DNA of 64,000 nucleotides from positions 1,999,001-2,063,000 of the forward strand of contig NZ_CP110008.1 in assembly GCF_025947285.1 (NCBI RefSeq), written 5' to 3'. Under the pieces are notes generated by a model. That model was not told the origin of the DNA. It saw nothing but the letters and a program-made list of their open reading frames with translations, and did not search any database. Shown piece by piece: positions 24,691 to 33,825 of this stretch. The translations under genes were made by a program, and so were the position numbers. Numbering within the stretch: the stretch's first letter is position 1; each line of letters opens with the position of its first letter. The DNA is from Flavobacterium sp. N2820. GTDB taxonomy: Bacteria; Bacteroidota; Bacteroidia; Flavobacteriales; Flavobacteriaceae.

Positions 24691-24915
24691 ATGTATCAAA
24701 AAATCAATAATTCAAACATGACCAAATGGGTTGTTAGACTATTAATAACCTTTAATTTTATATTCTCAGTAGTTGTAAGAAACTCAATTAGTGAATATTA
24801 TTTTGAAGGATTTGTTCTTGTTCTAATAGCAATATGGTTATCTTGGTTTCATAAATATTTTATTGCTTTATTGTTCATGTTACTTTGTATTTTTACATTT
24901 TACCTCAACATGTAA
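24691..24915 (+). CDS. small hydrophobic protein of unknown function
   Basis: The 74-residue product has a polar start (about 1-12) and two or three hydrophobic segments (about 13-30, 37-52, 54-73) with a WLSWFHKYF turn. I do not recognise a family. Support for a real gene is the good promoter box 21 bases upstream, its isolation between a terminator and the asd promoter, and its membrane-protein composition. It may instead be a chance open frame in AT-rich DNA. Confidence 0.5.
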   Translation: MYQKINNSNMTKWVVRLLITFNFIFSVVVRNSISEYYFEGFVLVLIAIWLSWFHKYFIALLFMLLCIFTFYLNM

Positions 24916-24969
24916 ACATTTTCAAATAATTGTTACAAATCAAAACTTTTGTTATAATTCTACCAATAT

Positions 24970-25001
24970 TTGCGAAATCATTTGAATATTCTATATTTTT
25001 G
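24970..25001 (+). promoter_or_regulatory. promoter for asd
   Basis: TATTTTTG (24994-25001) is a perfect box, with TTG at 24970-24972 and a 21-base spacer, slightly long. It ends 24 bases before the asd ATG. Confidence 0.55.
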
Positions 25002-25025
25002 CATAATTAAATAACACACATCAAA

Positions 25026-26015
25026 ATGAGAGTAGCCGTAGTTGGCGCTACCGGAATGGTAGGCGAAATAATGCTTCAAGTATTAGCAGAACGTAATTTT
25101 CTTGTAACGGAGTTAATCCCAGTTGCTTCTGAAAAATCAGTTGGAAAAGAAATCGAATGGAAAGGTAAAACCTATAAAGTTGTAGGTTTACAAACCGCTG
25201 TAGATATGAAACCTGAGATTGCTTTGTTTTCGGCAGGTGGAGAAACTTCTTTAGAATGGGCTCCAAAATTTGCCGCTGCAGGAACAACCGTAATCGACAA
25301 TTCTTCTGCTTGGAGAATGGACGAGAGTAAAAAATTAGTCGTTCCAGAAATCAATGCTTCAATTTTAACTAAGGAAGATAAAATTATTGCTAATCCTAAC
25401 TGTTCTACGATTCAAATGGTAATGGCTTTAGCGCCTTTACATGCAAAATATGACATCAAACGTATTGTTGTTTCTACTTATCAATCTATTACTGGAACTG
25501 GTGTAAAAGCCGTGCGTCAGTTAGAAAACGAATATGCAGGAATTCAAGATGAAATGGCGTATAAATACCCAATTCACCGAAATGCAATTCCACAATGTGA
25601 TAGTTTTGAAGAAAACGGATACACCAAAGAAGAAATGAAATTGGTTCGCGAAACGCAAAAAATCTTAAACGACAAAACCATTGCTGTTACTGCAACTGCA
25701 ATTCGTATTCCTGTTGTTGGTGGACATAGTGAAGCGGTAAACATTCAGTTTGAAAACGATTTTGATGTAAACGAAGTACGTCAAATTTTACACAACACAC
25801 CTGGCGTAACGGTTCAAGATAATTTAGACACGTTTACCTATCCAATGCCAATTTACGCCCAAGGAAAAGACGATGTTTTCGTAGGTAGAATCCGAAGAGA
25901 TGAAAGCCAACCGAACACCATTAATATGTGGATTGTTTCCGATAACTTAAGAAAAGGAGCAGCAACGAATACAATTCAAATTGCGGAATATTTGGTTGCG
26001 AATAATCTTGTATAA
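25026..26015 (+). CDS. asd: aspartate-semialdehyde dehydrogenase
   Basis: Asd reduces aspartyl phosphate to the semialdehyde that feeds lysine/diaminopimelate, threonine and methionine synthesis. The 329-residue protein has the NADP loop VGATGMVGEIML at the N-terminus, the catalytic Cys126 in NPNCSTIQMV, and the His-containing VVGGHSEAVNI motif of the substrate site. It is monocistronic, with its own promoter and a long hairpin terminator downstream. Confidence 0.97.
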   Translation: MRVAVVGATGMVGEIMLQVLAERNFLVTELIPVASEKSVGKEIEWKGKTYKVVGLQTAVDMKPEIALFSAGGETSLEWAPKFAAAGTTVIDNSSAWRMDESKKLVVPEINASILTKEDKIIANPNCSTIQMVMALAPLHAKYDIKRIVVSTYQSITGTGVKAVRQLENEYAGIQDEMAYKYPIHRNAIPQCDSFEENGYTKEEMKLVRETQKILNDKTIAVTATAIRIPVVGGHSEAVNIQFENDFDVNEVRQILHNTPGVTVQDNLDTFTYPMPIYAQGKDDVFVGRIRRDESQPNTINMWIVSDNLRKGAATNTIQIAEYLVANNLV

Positions 26016-26021
26016 TTTTAT

Positions 26022-26075
26022 CCACAGATTTCACAGATTAGCACGGATTTAATCCTTTTGAATCCTTTAATCCTT
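26022..26075. repeat. degenerate short direct repeats downstream of asd
   Basis: CACAGATT occurs at 26023-26030 and 26032-26039, followed by a related GCACGGATTT, then AATCCTTT at 26051, AATCCTTT at 26061 and AATCCTT at 26069. The run looks like an intergenic low-complexity repeat of the kind scattered in flavobacterial genomes. It does not encode anything I can see. Confidence 0.5.
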
Positions 26076-26087
26076 GGCAAAACAAAT

Positions 26088-26151
26088 AACCACGAACTAG
26101 CGAATAAGTTATCAAAACTTAAAAAATCGTTAATTCGTGGTTTCTTTTTTT
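26088..26151 (+). terminator. long-stem terminator downstream of asd
   Basis: AACCACGAA (26088-26096) pairs with TTCGTGGTT (26134-26142), and the pairing extends inward through TAGCGA / TCGTTA with a mismatch and a G-U pair. A run of T interrupted by one C follows. Confidence 0.7.
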
Positions 26152-26169
26152 CGTTTCTTTCAAAAAAAC

Positions 26170-26177
26170 TATCTTTG
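26170..26177 (+). promoter_or_regulatory. -7 box for the metal-uptake pair
   Basis: TATCTTTG fits TANNTTTG exactly. The predicted RNA start (about 26184) falls on or next to the GTG at 26183, so the transcript may be leaderless. Confidence 0.5.
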
Positions 26178-26182
26178 TGATT

Positions 26183-26530
26183 GTGAAAAAGAAGTTACTC
26201 TATATAAACATTGGCTTGATGCTCGCAGTACTGTTTGCTGTTTGCTATCAATCTGTGCATACTTTTTCGCACGAACACCATCTTAAAACTGAGTGTTGTG
26301 ATGATTCGCAACATTTGACTTTAAAAACTCCTGAAAAAACGTTTACCGAAAGTGAGGATTGTCCTATTTGTGATTTCAAATTCGTGGCTTTTCTTTCACC
26401 AGAAGTTTTACATTTTGACTTTATTCCTTCATTTTACGAAATTCCCTATCAATTTAACAGTAATGAATCTTGTATTACGTTTGAAGGAAATTCATTCTAT
26501 CTTCGCGGTCCACCAGTTTTTATAGCTTAA
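26183..26530 (+). CDS. His/Cys-rich exported protein, probable metal binder
   Basis: The 115-residue product starts with a hydrophobic signal or anchor (about 1-23), followed by a His/Cys-rich stretch (TFSHEHHLKTECCDDSQH), then DCPICDFKF with a CxxC, and a C-terminal LRGPPVF. I do not know a name for it; short proteins with this pattern (CxxC, RGPP end) are often encoded before TonB-dependent receptors for metals in Bacteroidota. It stands 99 bases ahead of such a receptor. Periplasmic metal binding or sensing is inference. The start is uncertain: GTG at 26177 or 26183, or ATG at 26219; I prefer 26183 because it gives a positively charged signal start (MKKKLL). Confidence 0.72.
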   Translation: MKKKLLYINIGLMLAVLFAVCYQSVHTFSHEHHLKTECCDDSQHLTLKTPEKTFTESEDCPICDFKFVAFLSPEVLHFDFIPSFYEIPYQFNSNESCITFEGNSFYLRGPPVFIA

Positions 26531-26629
26531 ATAATTTCGCTTTGTTTTCTAAACAAGGCTATGATTTTGTATATCAAAATGATGTACAACACTTTACTGT
26601 ATTATTTATCAAATAAAAACAAGTTAAAA

Positions 26630-28831
26630 ATGAAATATCTTTTCAATATACTACTGCTATTATCTTCAATAGCGAGCTTTTCTCAATTTAAAATTAGTGG
26701 TTACGTTACCGATGCTAACAATCAGAAATTATCAGGCGTTGTTGTTCATGTCGAAGAAAATAATTCTGAAACCACAACCGATGAAAACGGTTTTTATCAA
26801 TTTTTATCGTTTCCGAAAGGAACTAACAAAATCATTTTTCATTTATCAGGCTACGAAACCAAAACAGAAATCGTAACTAGTAATGGAACCGAAATCAAGT
26901 TGAACGTAATTCTAACGGAAAAAGAACTACATTTAGATGAAGTTATTGTTTCTACTTTATACAACAAAATGCAATCGCAAAATGTGATGAAAGTAGAACA
27001 CGCTTCGGTAAACACTTTAAAAGAAAATGGAGCTACTTCACTTATTGATGGAATTGCAACGTTTCCTGGAGTTTCTCAAATTTCAACAGGAAATTCTATT
27101 GGAAAACCTGTTATTCGTGGTTTGAGCAGCAATCGAGTTTTGGTGTATTCACAAGGTATTCGCATGGAAAACCAGCAATTTGGTGAAGAACACGGCTTAG
27201 GTTTAAACGCTTCTGGAATTGAAAGTGTGGAAGTCATCAAAGGACCAGCTTCGTTATTGTATGGTTCCGATGCTTTAGGAGGTGTTATCTATTTTAATCC
27301 AGAAAAATACGCGCCTTTTCAAGAAAAATCAGCCGATTTCGAACAACAATATTTCACTAATACACAAGGAACTTCCACTACTTTCGGATTTAAAGCTTCT
27401 CCATCGAATTTTAAGTTTTTGGTTAGAGGAAATTACACGTCGCATGCCGATTATGAAGTTCCGAATGGCAATAGAATTATCAATACGCGTTTCATCGAGA
27501 AAGATTTTAAATCGGGAATTGGATATTCTAATTCTAAAGTATCAACCGATTTTAGATACAATTACAACAACTTAAATTTGGGTTTACCCGAAGAAGATTT
27601 AGAAAATTCAGGATTTAGAAAGCCACTTTTTCCGAAACAAGAAGTGGCTAATCATGTGTTGAGTTTGAACCAAAAAGTGTATTTTAAAAACTCTAAAATT
27701 GAAGGTGATTTTGGTTATTCATTAAACAACAGAAAAGAATTAGAAGCACCAGACGAAATTGCGTTATCCATGAAATTGAAAACAACGAGTTACAACGTAA
27801 AATACTTTTTTCCAAAAATGAATCGATGGGAAAGTATCATTGGAATGCAAGGAATGGACCAAACCAATACTAATTTTGGCGAAGAATTATTGATTCCTGA
27901 TGCGAATGTAAAAGATTTTGGAGCTTTTGCAACTACAAATTACAGTTGGAACTCCAATATTTTACAAGCGGGAATTCGTTACGATAACAGAAAAATCAAC
28001 ACTTTAACTCATGGAATTGAAGGTGAAGAAGGTTATTTTGAAGCTATCGATAAACACTTTAATAGTTTCAATGCGTCGTTAGGTTACAAAACCGATTTAT
28101 CTAATTATATTTCAACCAGAATTAATATTGCTTCTGGATTTAGAGCCCCTAATTTATCCGAATTAACTTCAAACGGTGTTCACGAAGGAAGTAATCGTTA
28201 TGAAATTGGGAACAATGATTTAGAAAACGAACAAAATTTTCAAGTCGATTTGAATTTGGAATACAGAAGCGAACACTTTGAATGGTTCATCAACGGATTT
28301 TACAATCTCGTAAACAATTATATTTATATTACGCCAACTGGTGCAGAAATTGACGGAAATGATGTTTACAATTATGTGCAAAACAATGCGTTTTTATTTG
28401 GTGGAGAAGCTGGAATTCACTTTCATCCTCATCCATATGATTGGTTGCATTTTACCAGTAGTTTTGAAAGCGTAACGGGTAAGCAAAGTAATAATTTCCT
28501 GCCATTAATTCCTGCAAATCAATGGAAAAACAACATTAGAGCAGAATTTGAATACCATAATTGGTTGAAAAAAGGATTTACTTCTTTGTTTTTAAATTAT
28601 ACTTTCGCACAAAATAATTTAGGTGAATTTGAAACCAAAACCAATGATTATTTATTAGTGAATTTTGCGATTGGTAGTACTATCAAAATGGCTAAAAAGG
28701 AATTCCGATGGAATGTAAATGCGAATAATCTTTTAGACAAAAACTATGTCAACCATTTATCGCGTTTAAAATCAGACGGAATTAATAATATGGGGCGAAA
28801 TATAATCGTGAGTTTAAATTTTGATTTATAA
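26630..28831 (+). CDS. TonB-dependent receptor, probable metal uptake
   Basis: The 733-residue outer-membrane protein has a signal peptide (about 1-19), a carboxypeptidase-regulatory-like domain (about 20-110), the plug (about 115-225; RGLSSNRVLVYSQGIRMENQ, then IEVIKGP-like VEVIKGPASLLYGSDALGG) and a beta-barrel with the closing NLLDKNYVNHLSRLKSDGI and terminal aromatic-rich strand. The GEEHG segment, the HFHPHP loop and the NHLSRLK end resemble zinc/heavy-metal receptors of the ZnuD type. I use the ATG at 26630 because it gives a proper signal peptide. The His/Cys-rich gene just upstream supports a metal substrate, probably Zn or Cu; which one is not determined. Confidence 0.88.
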   Translation: MKYLFNILLLLSSIASFSQFKISGYVTDANNQKLSGVVVHVEENNSETTTDENGFYQFLSFPKGTNKIIFHLSGYETKTEIVTSNGTEIKLNVILTEKELHLDEVIVSTLYNKMQSQNVMKVEHASVNTLKENGATSLIDGIATFPGVSQISTGNSIGKPVIRGLSSNRVLVYSQGIRMENQQFGEEHGLGLNASGIESVEVIKGPASLLYGSDALGGVIYFNPEKYAPFQEKSADFEQQYFTNTQGTSTTFGFKASPSNFKFLVRGNYTSHADYEVPNGNRIINTRFIEKDFKSGIGYSNSKVSTDFRYNYNNLNLGLPEEDLENSGFRKPLFPKQEVANHVLSLNQKVYFKNSKIEGDFGYSLNNRKELEAPDEIALSMKLKTTSYNVKYFFPKMNRWESIIGMQGMDQTNTNFGEELLIPDANVKDFGAFATTNYSWNSNILQAGIRYDNRKINTLTHGIEGEEGYFEAIDKHFNSFNASLGYKTDLSNYISTRINIASGFRAPNLSELTSNGVHEGSNRYEIGNNDLENEQNFQVDLNLEYRSEHFEWFINGFYNLVNNYIYITPTGAEIDGNDVYNYVQNNAFLFGGEAGIHFHPHPYDWLHFTSSFESVTGKQSNNFLPLIPANQWKNNIRAEFEYHNWLKKGFTSLFLNYTFAQNNLGEFETKTNDYLLVNFAIGSTIKMAKKEFRWNVNANNLLDKNYVNHLSRLKSDGINNMGRNIIVSLNFDL

Positions 28832-28858
28832 TTAACAAATCTTTAGAATTCATTTGAA

Positions 28859-28866
28859 TATCTTTG
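28859..28866 (+). promoter_or_regulatory. -7 box for the prolyl oligopeptidase
   Basis: TATCTTTG fits TANNTTTG exactly, 21 bases before the ATG at 28888. Confidence 0.55.
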
Positions 28867-28887
28867 TTATTCAACAATAAACTTTTT

Positions 28888-30990
28888 ATGAAAAAAACAA
28901 TAACAATATCGGCTATTGTTTGTACACTTTTTATGAACGCACAAACAAAAATCAATTATCCTGTAACAAAAAAAACCGACCACGTTGACACCTATTTTGG
29001 TGAAAAATTAAACGATCCTTATCGTTGGTTAGAAGACGACCGAAGCGCTGAAACTGAAGCTTGGGTAAAAGCTCAAAATGTGGTAACATATGGTTATTTA
29101 GAGCAAATTCCATACAGAAATCAGCTAAAAACTAGAATGGAACAATTGTGGAATTACGAGAAAATTTCGGCTCCATTCAAAGAAGGCGATTATACCTATT
29201 ACTACAAAAATAACGGTCTTCAAAATCAATCGGTTTTGTATCGAAAAGATAAAGCGGGTAAAGAAGAAATCTTCTTAGATCCAAATACATTTTCAAAAGA
29301 CGGAACCACTTCGTTAGGCGGATTAAATTTCAGCAAAGATGGAAGTTTAGTAGCCTATTCTATTTCAGAAGGCGGAAGTGATTGGAGAAAAGTAATTGTG
29401 ATGGAAGCAAAAACCAAAAAAATTATTGGCGACACAATAGTTGATGTAAAATTTAGTGGTGTTTCTTGGTACAAAAACGAAGGTTTTTATTATTCAAGCT
29501 ACGATAAACCTGTTGGTAGCGAATTATCTGCAAAAACAGACCAACACAAATTGTATTATCACAAATTAAACACTTCGCAAAAAAATGATAAATTGGTTTT
29601 TGGTGGCGATATAAAAAGAAGATATGTTGGTGGTGGCGTTTCGGAAGATGAGAACTATCTGTTTATTTCTGCTGCGAATTCAACTTCTGGAAACGAATTA
29701 TATTATTTAGATTTATCCAAACCAGACAGTAAAATTGTAACGTTGATTGACAATTATGAAAATGACAATGATGTTTTAGACAACAAAGGATCTAAAATTT
29801 ATTTGGTAACGAATTACAAAGCGCCAAACAAACGCGTGGTGACTTTTAACTTATCAAATCCATCCAAAGAAAACTGGAAAGATTGCATTGCAGAAACCGA
29901 AAATGTATTGTCGCCAAACACAGGGAGCGGTTATATTTTCGCAAGTTATATGAAAGATGCAGTTTCGTTCATCAAACAATATGATTACAACGGAAAATTA
30001 GTGCGTGATATTCAATTGCCAGGCGTTGGAACTGCTGGTGGTTTTGGCGGAAAAGAAAAAGAAACTACCTTGTATTTTTCGTTTACCAATTATGTAACAC
30101 CAGGAACCATCTACACTTTTGATCCAAAAACAGGAAAATCAGCAATCTATCAAAAACCAAAAGTTGATTTTAATTCCGCAGATTACGAATCAAAACAAGT
30201 GTTTTATACTTCAAAAGACGGCACGAAAGTTCCTATGATTATTACGTATAAAAAAGGCACAAAATTAAACGGACAAAATCCAACTATTCTATATGGTTAT
30301 GGTGGATTTAATGTTAGTTTAACTCCAAGTTTTAGTATTGCAAATGCCGTTTGGTTAGAAAACGGAGGAGTTTATGCTGTTGCGAATTTACGCGGTGGTG
30401 GAGAATACGGTAAAAAATGGCATGATGCTGGAACACAATTAAAAAAGCAAAACGTTTTTGATGATTTTATTGCTGCAGCTGAATATTTAATTAAAGAAAA
30501 ATACACTTCTTCAGATTATTTAGCAATAAAAGGTGGCTCAAATGGAGGATTATTAGTTGGAGCAGTTATGACACAACGTCCTGATTTAGTAAAAGTTGCT
30601 TTACCAGCAGTTGGTGTTTTAGATATGTTACGTTATCATACATTTACCGCCGGAGCAGGTTGGGCTTACGATTATGGAACTTCTGAACAAAGCAAGGAAA
30701 TGTTTGAATACATCAAAGGATATTCACCAGTTCATAATGTAAAAGCTGGTACAAAATATCCAGCGACAATGGTAACTACAGGCGATCATGATGATCGAGT
30801 TGTTCCTGCACACAGTTTTAAATTTGCTGCAGAATTACAGGATAAACAAGCAGGAGACAATCCAGTTTTAATTCGTATTGATGTAAATGCAGGACATGGA
30901 GCAGGGAAATCTGTAGCAGCTACGATTCAAGAAAACGTGGATATGCAAGTCTTTACGCTTTACAATATGGGTGTTAAAGAATTAAAATAA
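28888..30990 (+). CDS. prolyl oligopeptidase (S9A), exported
   Basis: The enzyme cleaves short peptides after proline. The 700-residue product has a signal peptide (about 1-18, ending MNAQ), the N-terminal DPYRWLEDD motif, a seven-bladed propeller (about 70-420) and an alpha/beta hydrolase domain with Ser551 (GGSNGGLL), Asp635 (HDDRVVP) and His670 (NAGHGAGK). It is closely like the secreted prolyl endopeptidase of Elizabethkingia/Flavobacterium. The ATG at 28888 is chosen for its signal peptide and its position after the promoter box; codons upstream overlap that box. Probably periplasmic. Confidence 0.95.
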   Translation: MKKTITISAIVCTLFMNAQTKINYPVTKKTDHVDTYFGEKLNDPYRWLEDDRSAETEAWVKAQNVVTYGYLEQIPYRNQLKTRMEQLWNYEKISAPFKEGDYTYYYKNNGLQNQSVLYRKDKAGKEEIFLDPNTFSKDGTTSLGGLNFSKDGSLVAYSISEGGSDWRKVIVMEAKTKKIIGDTIVDVKFSGVSWYKNEGFYYSSYDKPVGSELSAKTDQHKLYYHKLNTSQKNDKLVFGGDIKRRYVGGGVSEDENYLFISAANSTSGNELYYLDLSKPDSKIVTLIDNYENDNDVLDNKGSKIYLVTNYKAPNKRVVTFNLSNPSKENWKDCIAETENVLSPNTGSGYIFASYMKDAVSFIKQYDYNGKLVRDIQLPGVGTAGGFGGKEKETTLYFSFTNYVTPGTIYTFDPKTGKSAIYQKPKVDFNSADYESKQVFYTSKDGTKVPMIITYKKGTKLNGQNPTILYGYGGFNVSLTPSFSIANAVWLENGGVYAVANLRGGGEYGKKWHDAGTQLKKQNVFDDFIAAAEYLIKEKYTSSDYLAIKGGSNGGLLVGAVMTQRPDLVKVALPAVGVLDMLRYHTFTAGAGWAYDYGTSEQSKEMFEYIKGYSPVHNVKAGTKYPATMVTTGDHDDRVVPAHSFKFAAELQDKQAGDNPVLIRIDVNAGHGAGKSVAATIQENVDMQVFTLYNMGVKELK

Positions 30991-31007
30991 AAAGTTAAAG
31001 TATTAAT

Positions 31008-31033
31008 AAAAAGAGCCTTAGGGCTCTTTTTTT
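31008..31033 (+). terminator. terminator of the prolyl oligopeptidase gene
   Basis: The stem AAAAAGAGCC / GGCTCTTTTT (loop TTAG, 31018-31021) ends in a T-run. Confidence 0.88.
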
Positions 31034-31069
31034 ATGCAATAAAACATTGAAATAGTAGTTAAATAAAGT

Positions 31070-31519
31070 ATGAAAAAGCTAATCCCCATACTACTAATTA
31101 CGCTTTCAATTGGATTACAAAGTTGTAATTCAACTGTAAAAAGTGTGTACCGTGATGACTTTAGAAGTGCTTCAAAAGCTGAAATTGAAAAAATTCACAA
31201 AGAGGTAAATGCAAAAAACAGCAACAAAAGTATTTTATTTTTAACACAAATCTATAAAGGTGAAAAAATCATCATTTCACAAAATGGGAAAACAATTTAC
31301 TCAGAATATCCAATTACTAATTTAAACAATAGAATTGCAACTTATTTGAGTTTTAACAATCAACAAGATTTACTTCTTAAAGATAATAATTCTAAAAAGG
31401 AAATCTTAATTCCTTCAAAACAATCGAGTAAACACAAATACATTTACGTAATGAAAAAAGTGAATAAAGGAAAATTTCAATTTATAATCACTTACAGCAA
31501 TACACTTAGGCCAATTTAA
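31070..31519 (+). CDS. lipoprotein of unknown function
   Basis: The 149-residue protein has a lipoprotein signal with the lipobox LQSC (Cys19). The mature part is Lys/Ser/Asn rich and shows no motif that I recognise; the predicted strands (SILFLTQIY, KIIISQNGKTIYSEYPI, KYIYVMKKV, FQFIITYSN) suggest a small beta domain. It stands alone after a terminator and overlaps the convergent membrane-protein gene by 4 bases. Outer- or inner-membrane attachment on the periplasmic side is expected. Confidence 0.8.
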   Translation: MKKLIPILLITLSIGLQSCNSTVKSVYRDDFRSASKAEIEKIHKEVNAKNSNKSILFLTQIYKGEKIIISQNGKTIYSEYPITNLNNRIATYLSFNNQQDLLLKDNNSKKEILIPSKQSSKHKYIYVMKKVNKGKFQFIITYSNTLRPI

Positions 31520-31959
31520 TATTTATCGATAACTGGTTTATCATTATAAAATTGCATCAATACAAAAGCACCTATCAAACTTGAAGCGACACCTTCAAAA
31601 AATAATACACCACAATATTGTATAATACTTGTTTTTCCAACAAAAAAGAATGTATCTGAAAGCGTGTTAAGATACTTTTCTCCTCCTTTTAAATAAATAA
31701 AACCGATTAAACCAACTATTCCAAGAAAAACACCCAATATTCCTGTAAGAAATCCAGAAAATAAATTTTCCAAATAACCTATTTTACCATTTTTATAATT
31801 GTGTTTTATGGTTTTATGTATTCCATATAAAACTATAAAAGCATTTAGTGAACGTAAATAATTTTTACTTGATAATCCTAAAAAATCCATTAATAGGAAA
31901 AACAATCCGATTCCTAAAAAGATTAGAAATCCATTTTTTAATACTGTTCTATTTTTCAT
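31516..31959 (-). CDS. DUF4199-like membrane protein
   Basis: The 147-residue protein has four hydrophobic segments (about 9-25, 34-48, 68-90 and 110-138). The order of segments, the YGIHKTIKHNYKNGKIGYLENLFSG connector and the FYNDKP end resemble Bacteroidota DUF4199 proteins; this is a tentative call. Function is unknown. The gene is notable for a long inverted repeat that begins on the base before the start codon (31960-32016). Confidence 0.7.
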   Translation of the reverse strand: MKNRTVLKNGFLIFLGIGLFFLLMDFLGLSSKNYLRSLNAFIVLYGIHKTIKHNYKNGKIGYLENLFSGFLTGILGVFLGIVGLIGFIYLKGGEKYLNTLSDTFFFVGKTSIIQYCGVLFFEGVASSLIGAFVLMQFYNDKPVIDKY

Positions 31960-32016
31960 GATTTTCAGTGTTTAGATTGTTAAAAGTACTATTTTTAATC
32001 TAAATCACTGAAAATC
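31960..32016. repeat. 19/20-bp inverted repeat at a start codon
   Basis: The arm at 31960-31978 is repeated inverted at 31997-32016, identical except for one extra base in the second arm. The 18-base loop holds, on the minus strand, TACTTTTA, one base off a -7 box. The first arm touches the ATG of the gene 31516-31959. It may be an operator, a translation-blocking hairpin or a small mobile palindrome. Confidence 0.6.
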
Positions 32017-32037
32017 AATATATAAAAATACGTTAAA

Positions 32038-32841
32038 TTAAAAACGATTATCACCATCCAGCATTCTTCCTAACCCTCCAAGCAAGCTTCCTTCTTCTCT
32101 GCTGCTACCTCCTGCTTTTGGTGCCGACGCAATAATTCTGTCTGCTAAACGTGTAAATGGTAACGATTGAATGTAAACTGTTCCTGGTCCACGAAGTGTT
32201 GCAAAGAAAACGCCCTCACCTCCAAAAATGGTATTTTTGATGCCACCTACAAATTCAATATCATAATCTACATCTTTGGTAAACCCAACTAAACAACCTG
32301 TATCAACACGAAGTAATTCTCCAGATTGTAATTCTTTTTTAGCTAAAGTTCCTCCAGAATGTACAAAAGCCATACCATCTCCTTCAATCTTTTGCATGAT
32401 GAAACCTTCTCCACCAAATAAACCTGTTCCTAATTTTTTAGTAAATTCAATACCAACAGAAACCCCTTTTGCTGCGCATAAAAAAGAGTCTTTTTGACAA
32501 ATGAATTTCCCACCAAATAGTTGTAAATCTATCGGAACAATTTTTCCAGGATAAGGAGAAGCGAACGAAACCTTGCGTTTTCCCATATCTTGATTTTGGT
32601 AAGCCGTCATAAACAAACTTTCACCCGTTAAAACTCGCTTTCCTGCAGATAACAGTTTTCCGAAAATTCCTTGTTGTTGTTCTTGGCTTCCGTCTCCAAA
32701 AATAGTTTCCATTTTGATGCCGTTTTCCATCATCATAAAACTTCCTGCTTCGGCAACCACAACTTCTTGAGGATCTAATTCAATTTCAACATATTGCATT
32801 TCTTCACCATAAATATGGTAATCTATTTCGTGTGCTTTCAT
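32038..32841 (-). CDS. AIM24 / TIGR00266 family protein
   Basis: The 267-residue protein belongs to the AIM24 family (TIGR00266), recognised by [23 protein letters not shown], the glycine-rich [23 protein letters not shown] and the [15 protein letters not shown] repeat. Its fold is a beta-prism of unknown cellular role. The start is taken at the ATG at 32841 ([16 protein letters not shown]), which matches the family; an in-frame ATG at 32871 adds ten residues outside it. It is monocistronic. I found no clean promoter box in the 155 bases upstream. Confidence 0.9.
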   Translation of the reverse strand: MKAHEIDYHIYGEEMQYVEIELDPQEVVVAEAGSFMMMENGIKMETIFGDGSQEQQQGIFGKLLSAGKRVLTGESLFMTAYQNQDMGKRKVSFASPYPGKIVPIDLQLFGGKFICQKDSFLCAAKGVSVGIEFTKKLGTGLFGGEGFIMQKIEGDGMAFVHSGGTLAKKELQSGELLRVDTGCLVGFTKDVDYDIEFVGGIKNTIFGGEGVFFATLRGPGTVYIQSLPFTRLADRIIASAPKAGGSSREEGSLLGGLGRMLDGDNRF

Positions 32842-32996
32842 AATGGTAAATTTTATTTTATTAGTATTCAAATATGTTTTCGCCTATCATCATTGGTTAT
32901 TGCCTTAAACAAAATCCGTATTGGAGGCTATTTCATATCTTTAATAAGACATAAATATGTCGCTCACAAAAAACAAAAGTTACTAAAAATCGAAAA

Positions 32997-33815
32997 TTAT
33001 TTAAGTGTGTATTTTCTAATTAGACTATTAAAGAGTCGGTAGCCTAATCCTCTTCTGAGAAATTTCATCAAATTCGCATCAAAACCAATGGTGTATCTTC
33101 TGAATTTTTTGTTGGGATTTTCTGCTATTTCGTATAATTTTTCAGTGATTAATGGCGTTAGGTTTGTGTTTTTATTTGATTTTTTCTGAAGTAAATCGGT
33201 TACTTTTTTCATCAAATCATTATACGATTTTACTGAAGTCGCAGGACATTTGGTAACATTTTTTTGAAAAGAAGTTGGCGCGTTTCCAAACTGAACTGTA
33301 CAAACTTTAATATTTAAATCGTATAATTCATATGCCATACATTCTGAAAAACTTTCAACCGCTTGCTTTGTCGAATGGTAAAAACTCCCTAAAGGCAAAT
33401 TTACCAAACCAGCGATTGACGATATATTAATAAAAAGTCCATTTTTTTGTGTTCTAAAAACTGGAATAAAAGCTCTACAAACTTTGACCACTCCTAACCA
33501 ATTAATATCAACAATAGTGTCAATTTTTTTATCTTCAGAAAGTTCAACAAAACTTCTGTAACCCACACCTGCGTTATTAATAATCACATCAATTTTTGGA
33601 TTATCTAAAATGATTTTCTGCTTTGCAGTTTCAATGCTTTCAGAACAAGTTACATCAAGTTCATAACATCTTATGGATGGATTATTATTTAATTCCTCTG
33701 CTTCCAAAAGGTGTAACATGGTTGCTATAACATTCCAACCTTTATCTGCAAAAAACAGTGCCGTTTGTTTTCCAATTCCACCTGCAGCTCCAGTGATTAA
33801 TACTGTTTTTTTCAA
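32997..33815 (-). CDS. short-chain dehydrogenase/reductase
   Basis: The 272-residue SDR has the NAD(P) loop TGAAGGIG at residues 8-15, NNAG, the catalytic Ser in NISSIAG and the YxxxK pair in FYHSTKQAV. The tail (RRYTIGFDANLMKFLRRGLGYRLF) is typical of the classical SDRs acting on lipids or hydrophobic ketones. The substrate is unknown. It is the last gene of a run of five, 10 bases after mtgA. Confidence 0.9.
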   Translation of the reverse strand: MKKTVLITGAAGGIGKQTALFFADKGWNVIATMLHLLEAEELNNNPSIRCYELDVTCSESIETAKQKIILDNPKIDVIINNAGVGYRSFVELSEDKKIDTIVDINWLGVVKVCRAFIPVFRTQKNGLFINISSIAGLVNLPLGSFYHSTKQAVESFSECMAYELYDLNIKVCTVQFGNAPTSFQKNVTKCPATSVKSYNDLMKKVTDLLQKKSNKNTNLTPLITEKLYEIAENPNKKFRRYTIGFDANLMKFLRRGLGYRLFNSLIRKYTLK

Positions 33816-33825
33816 AATTTTGTTT

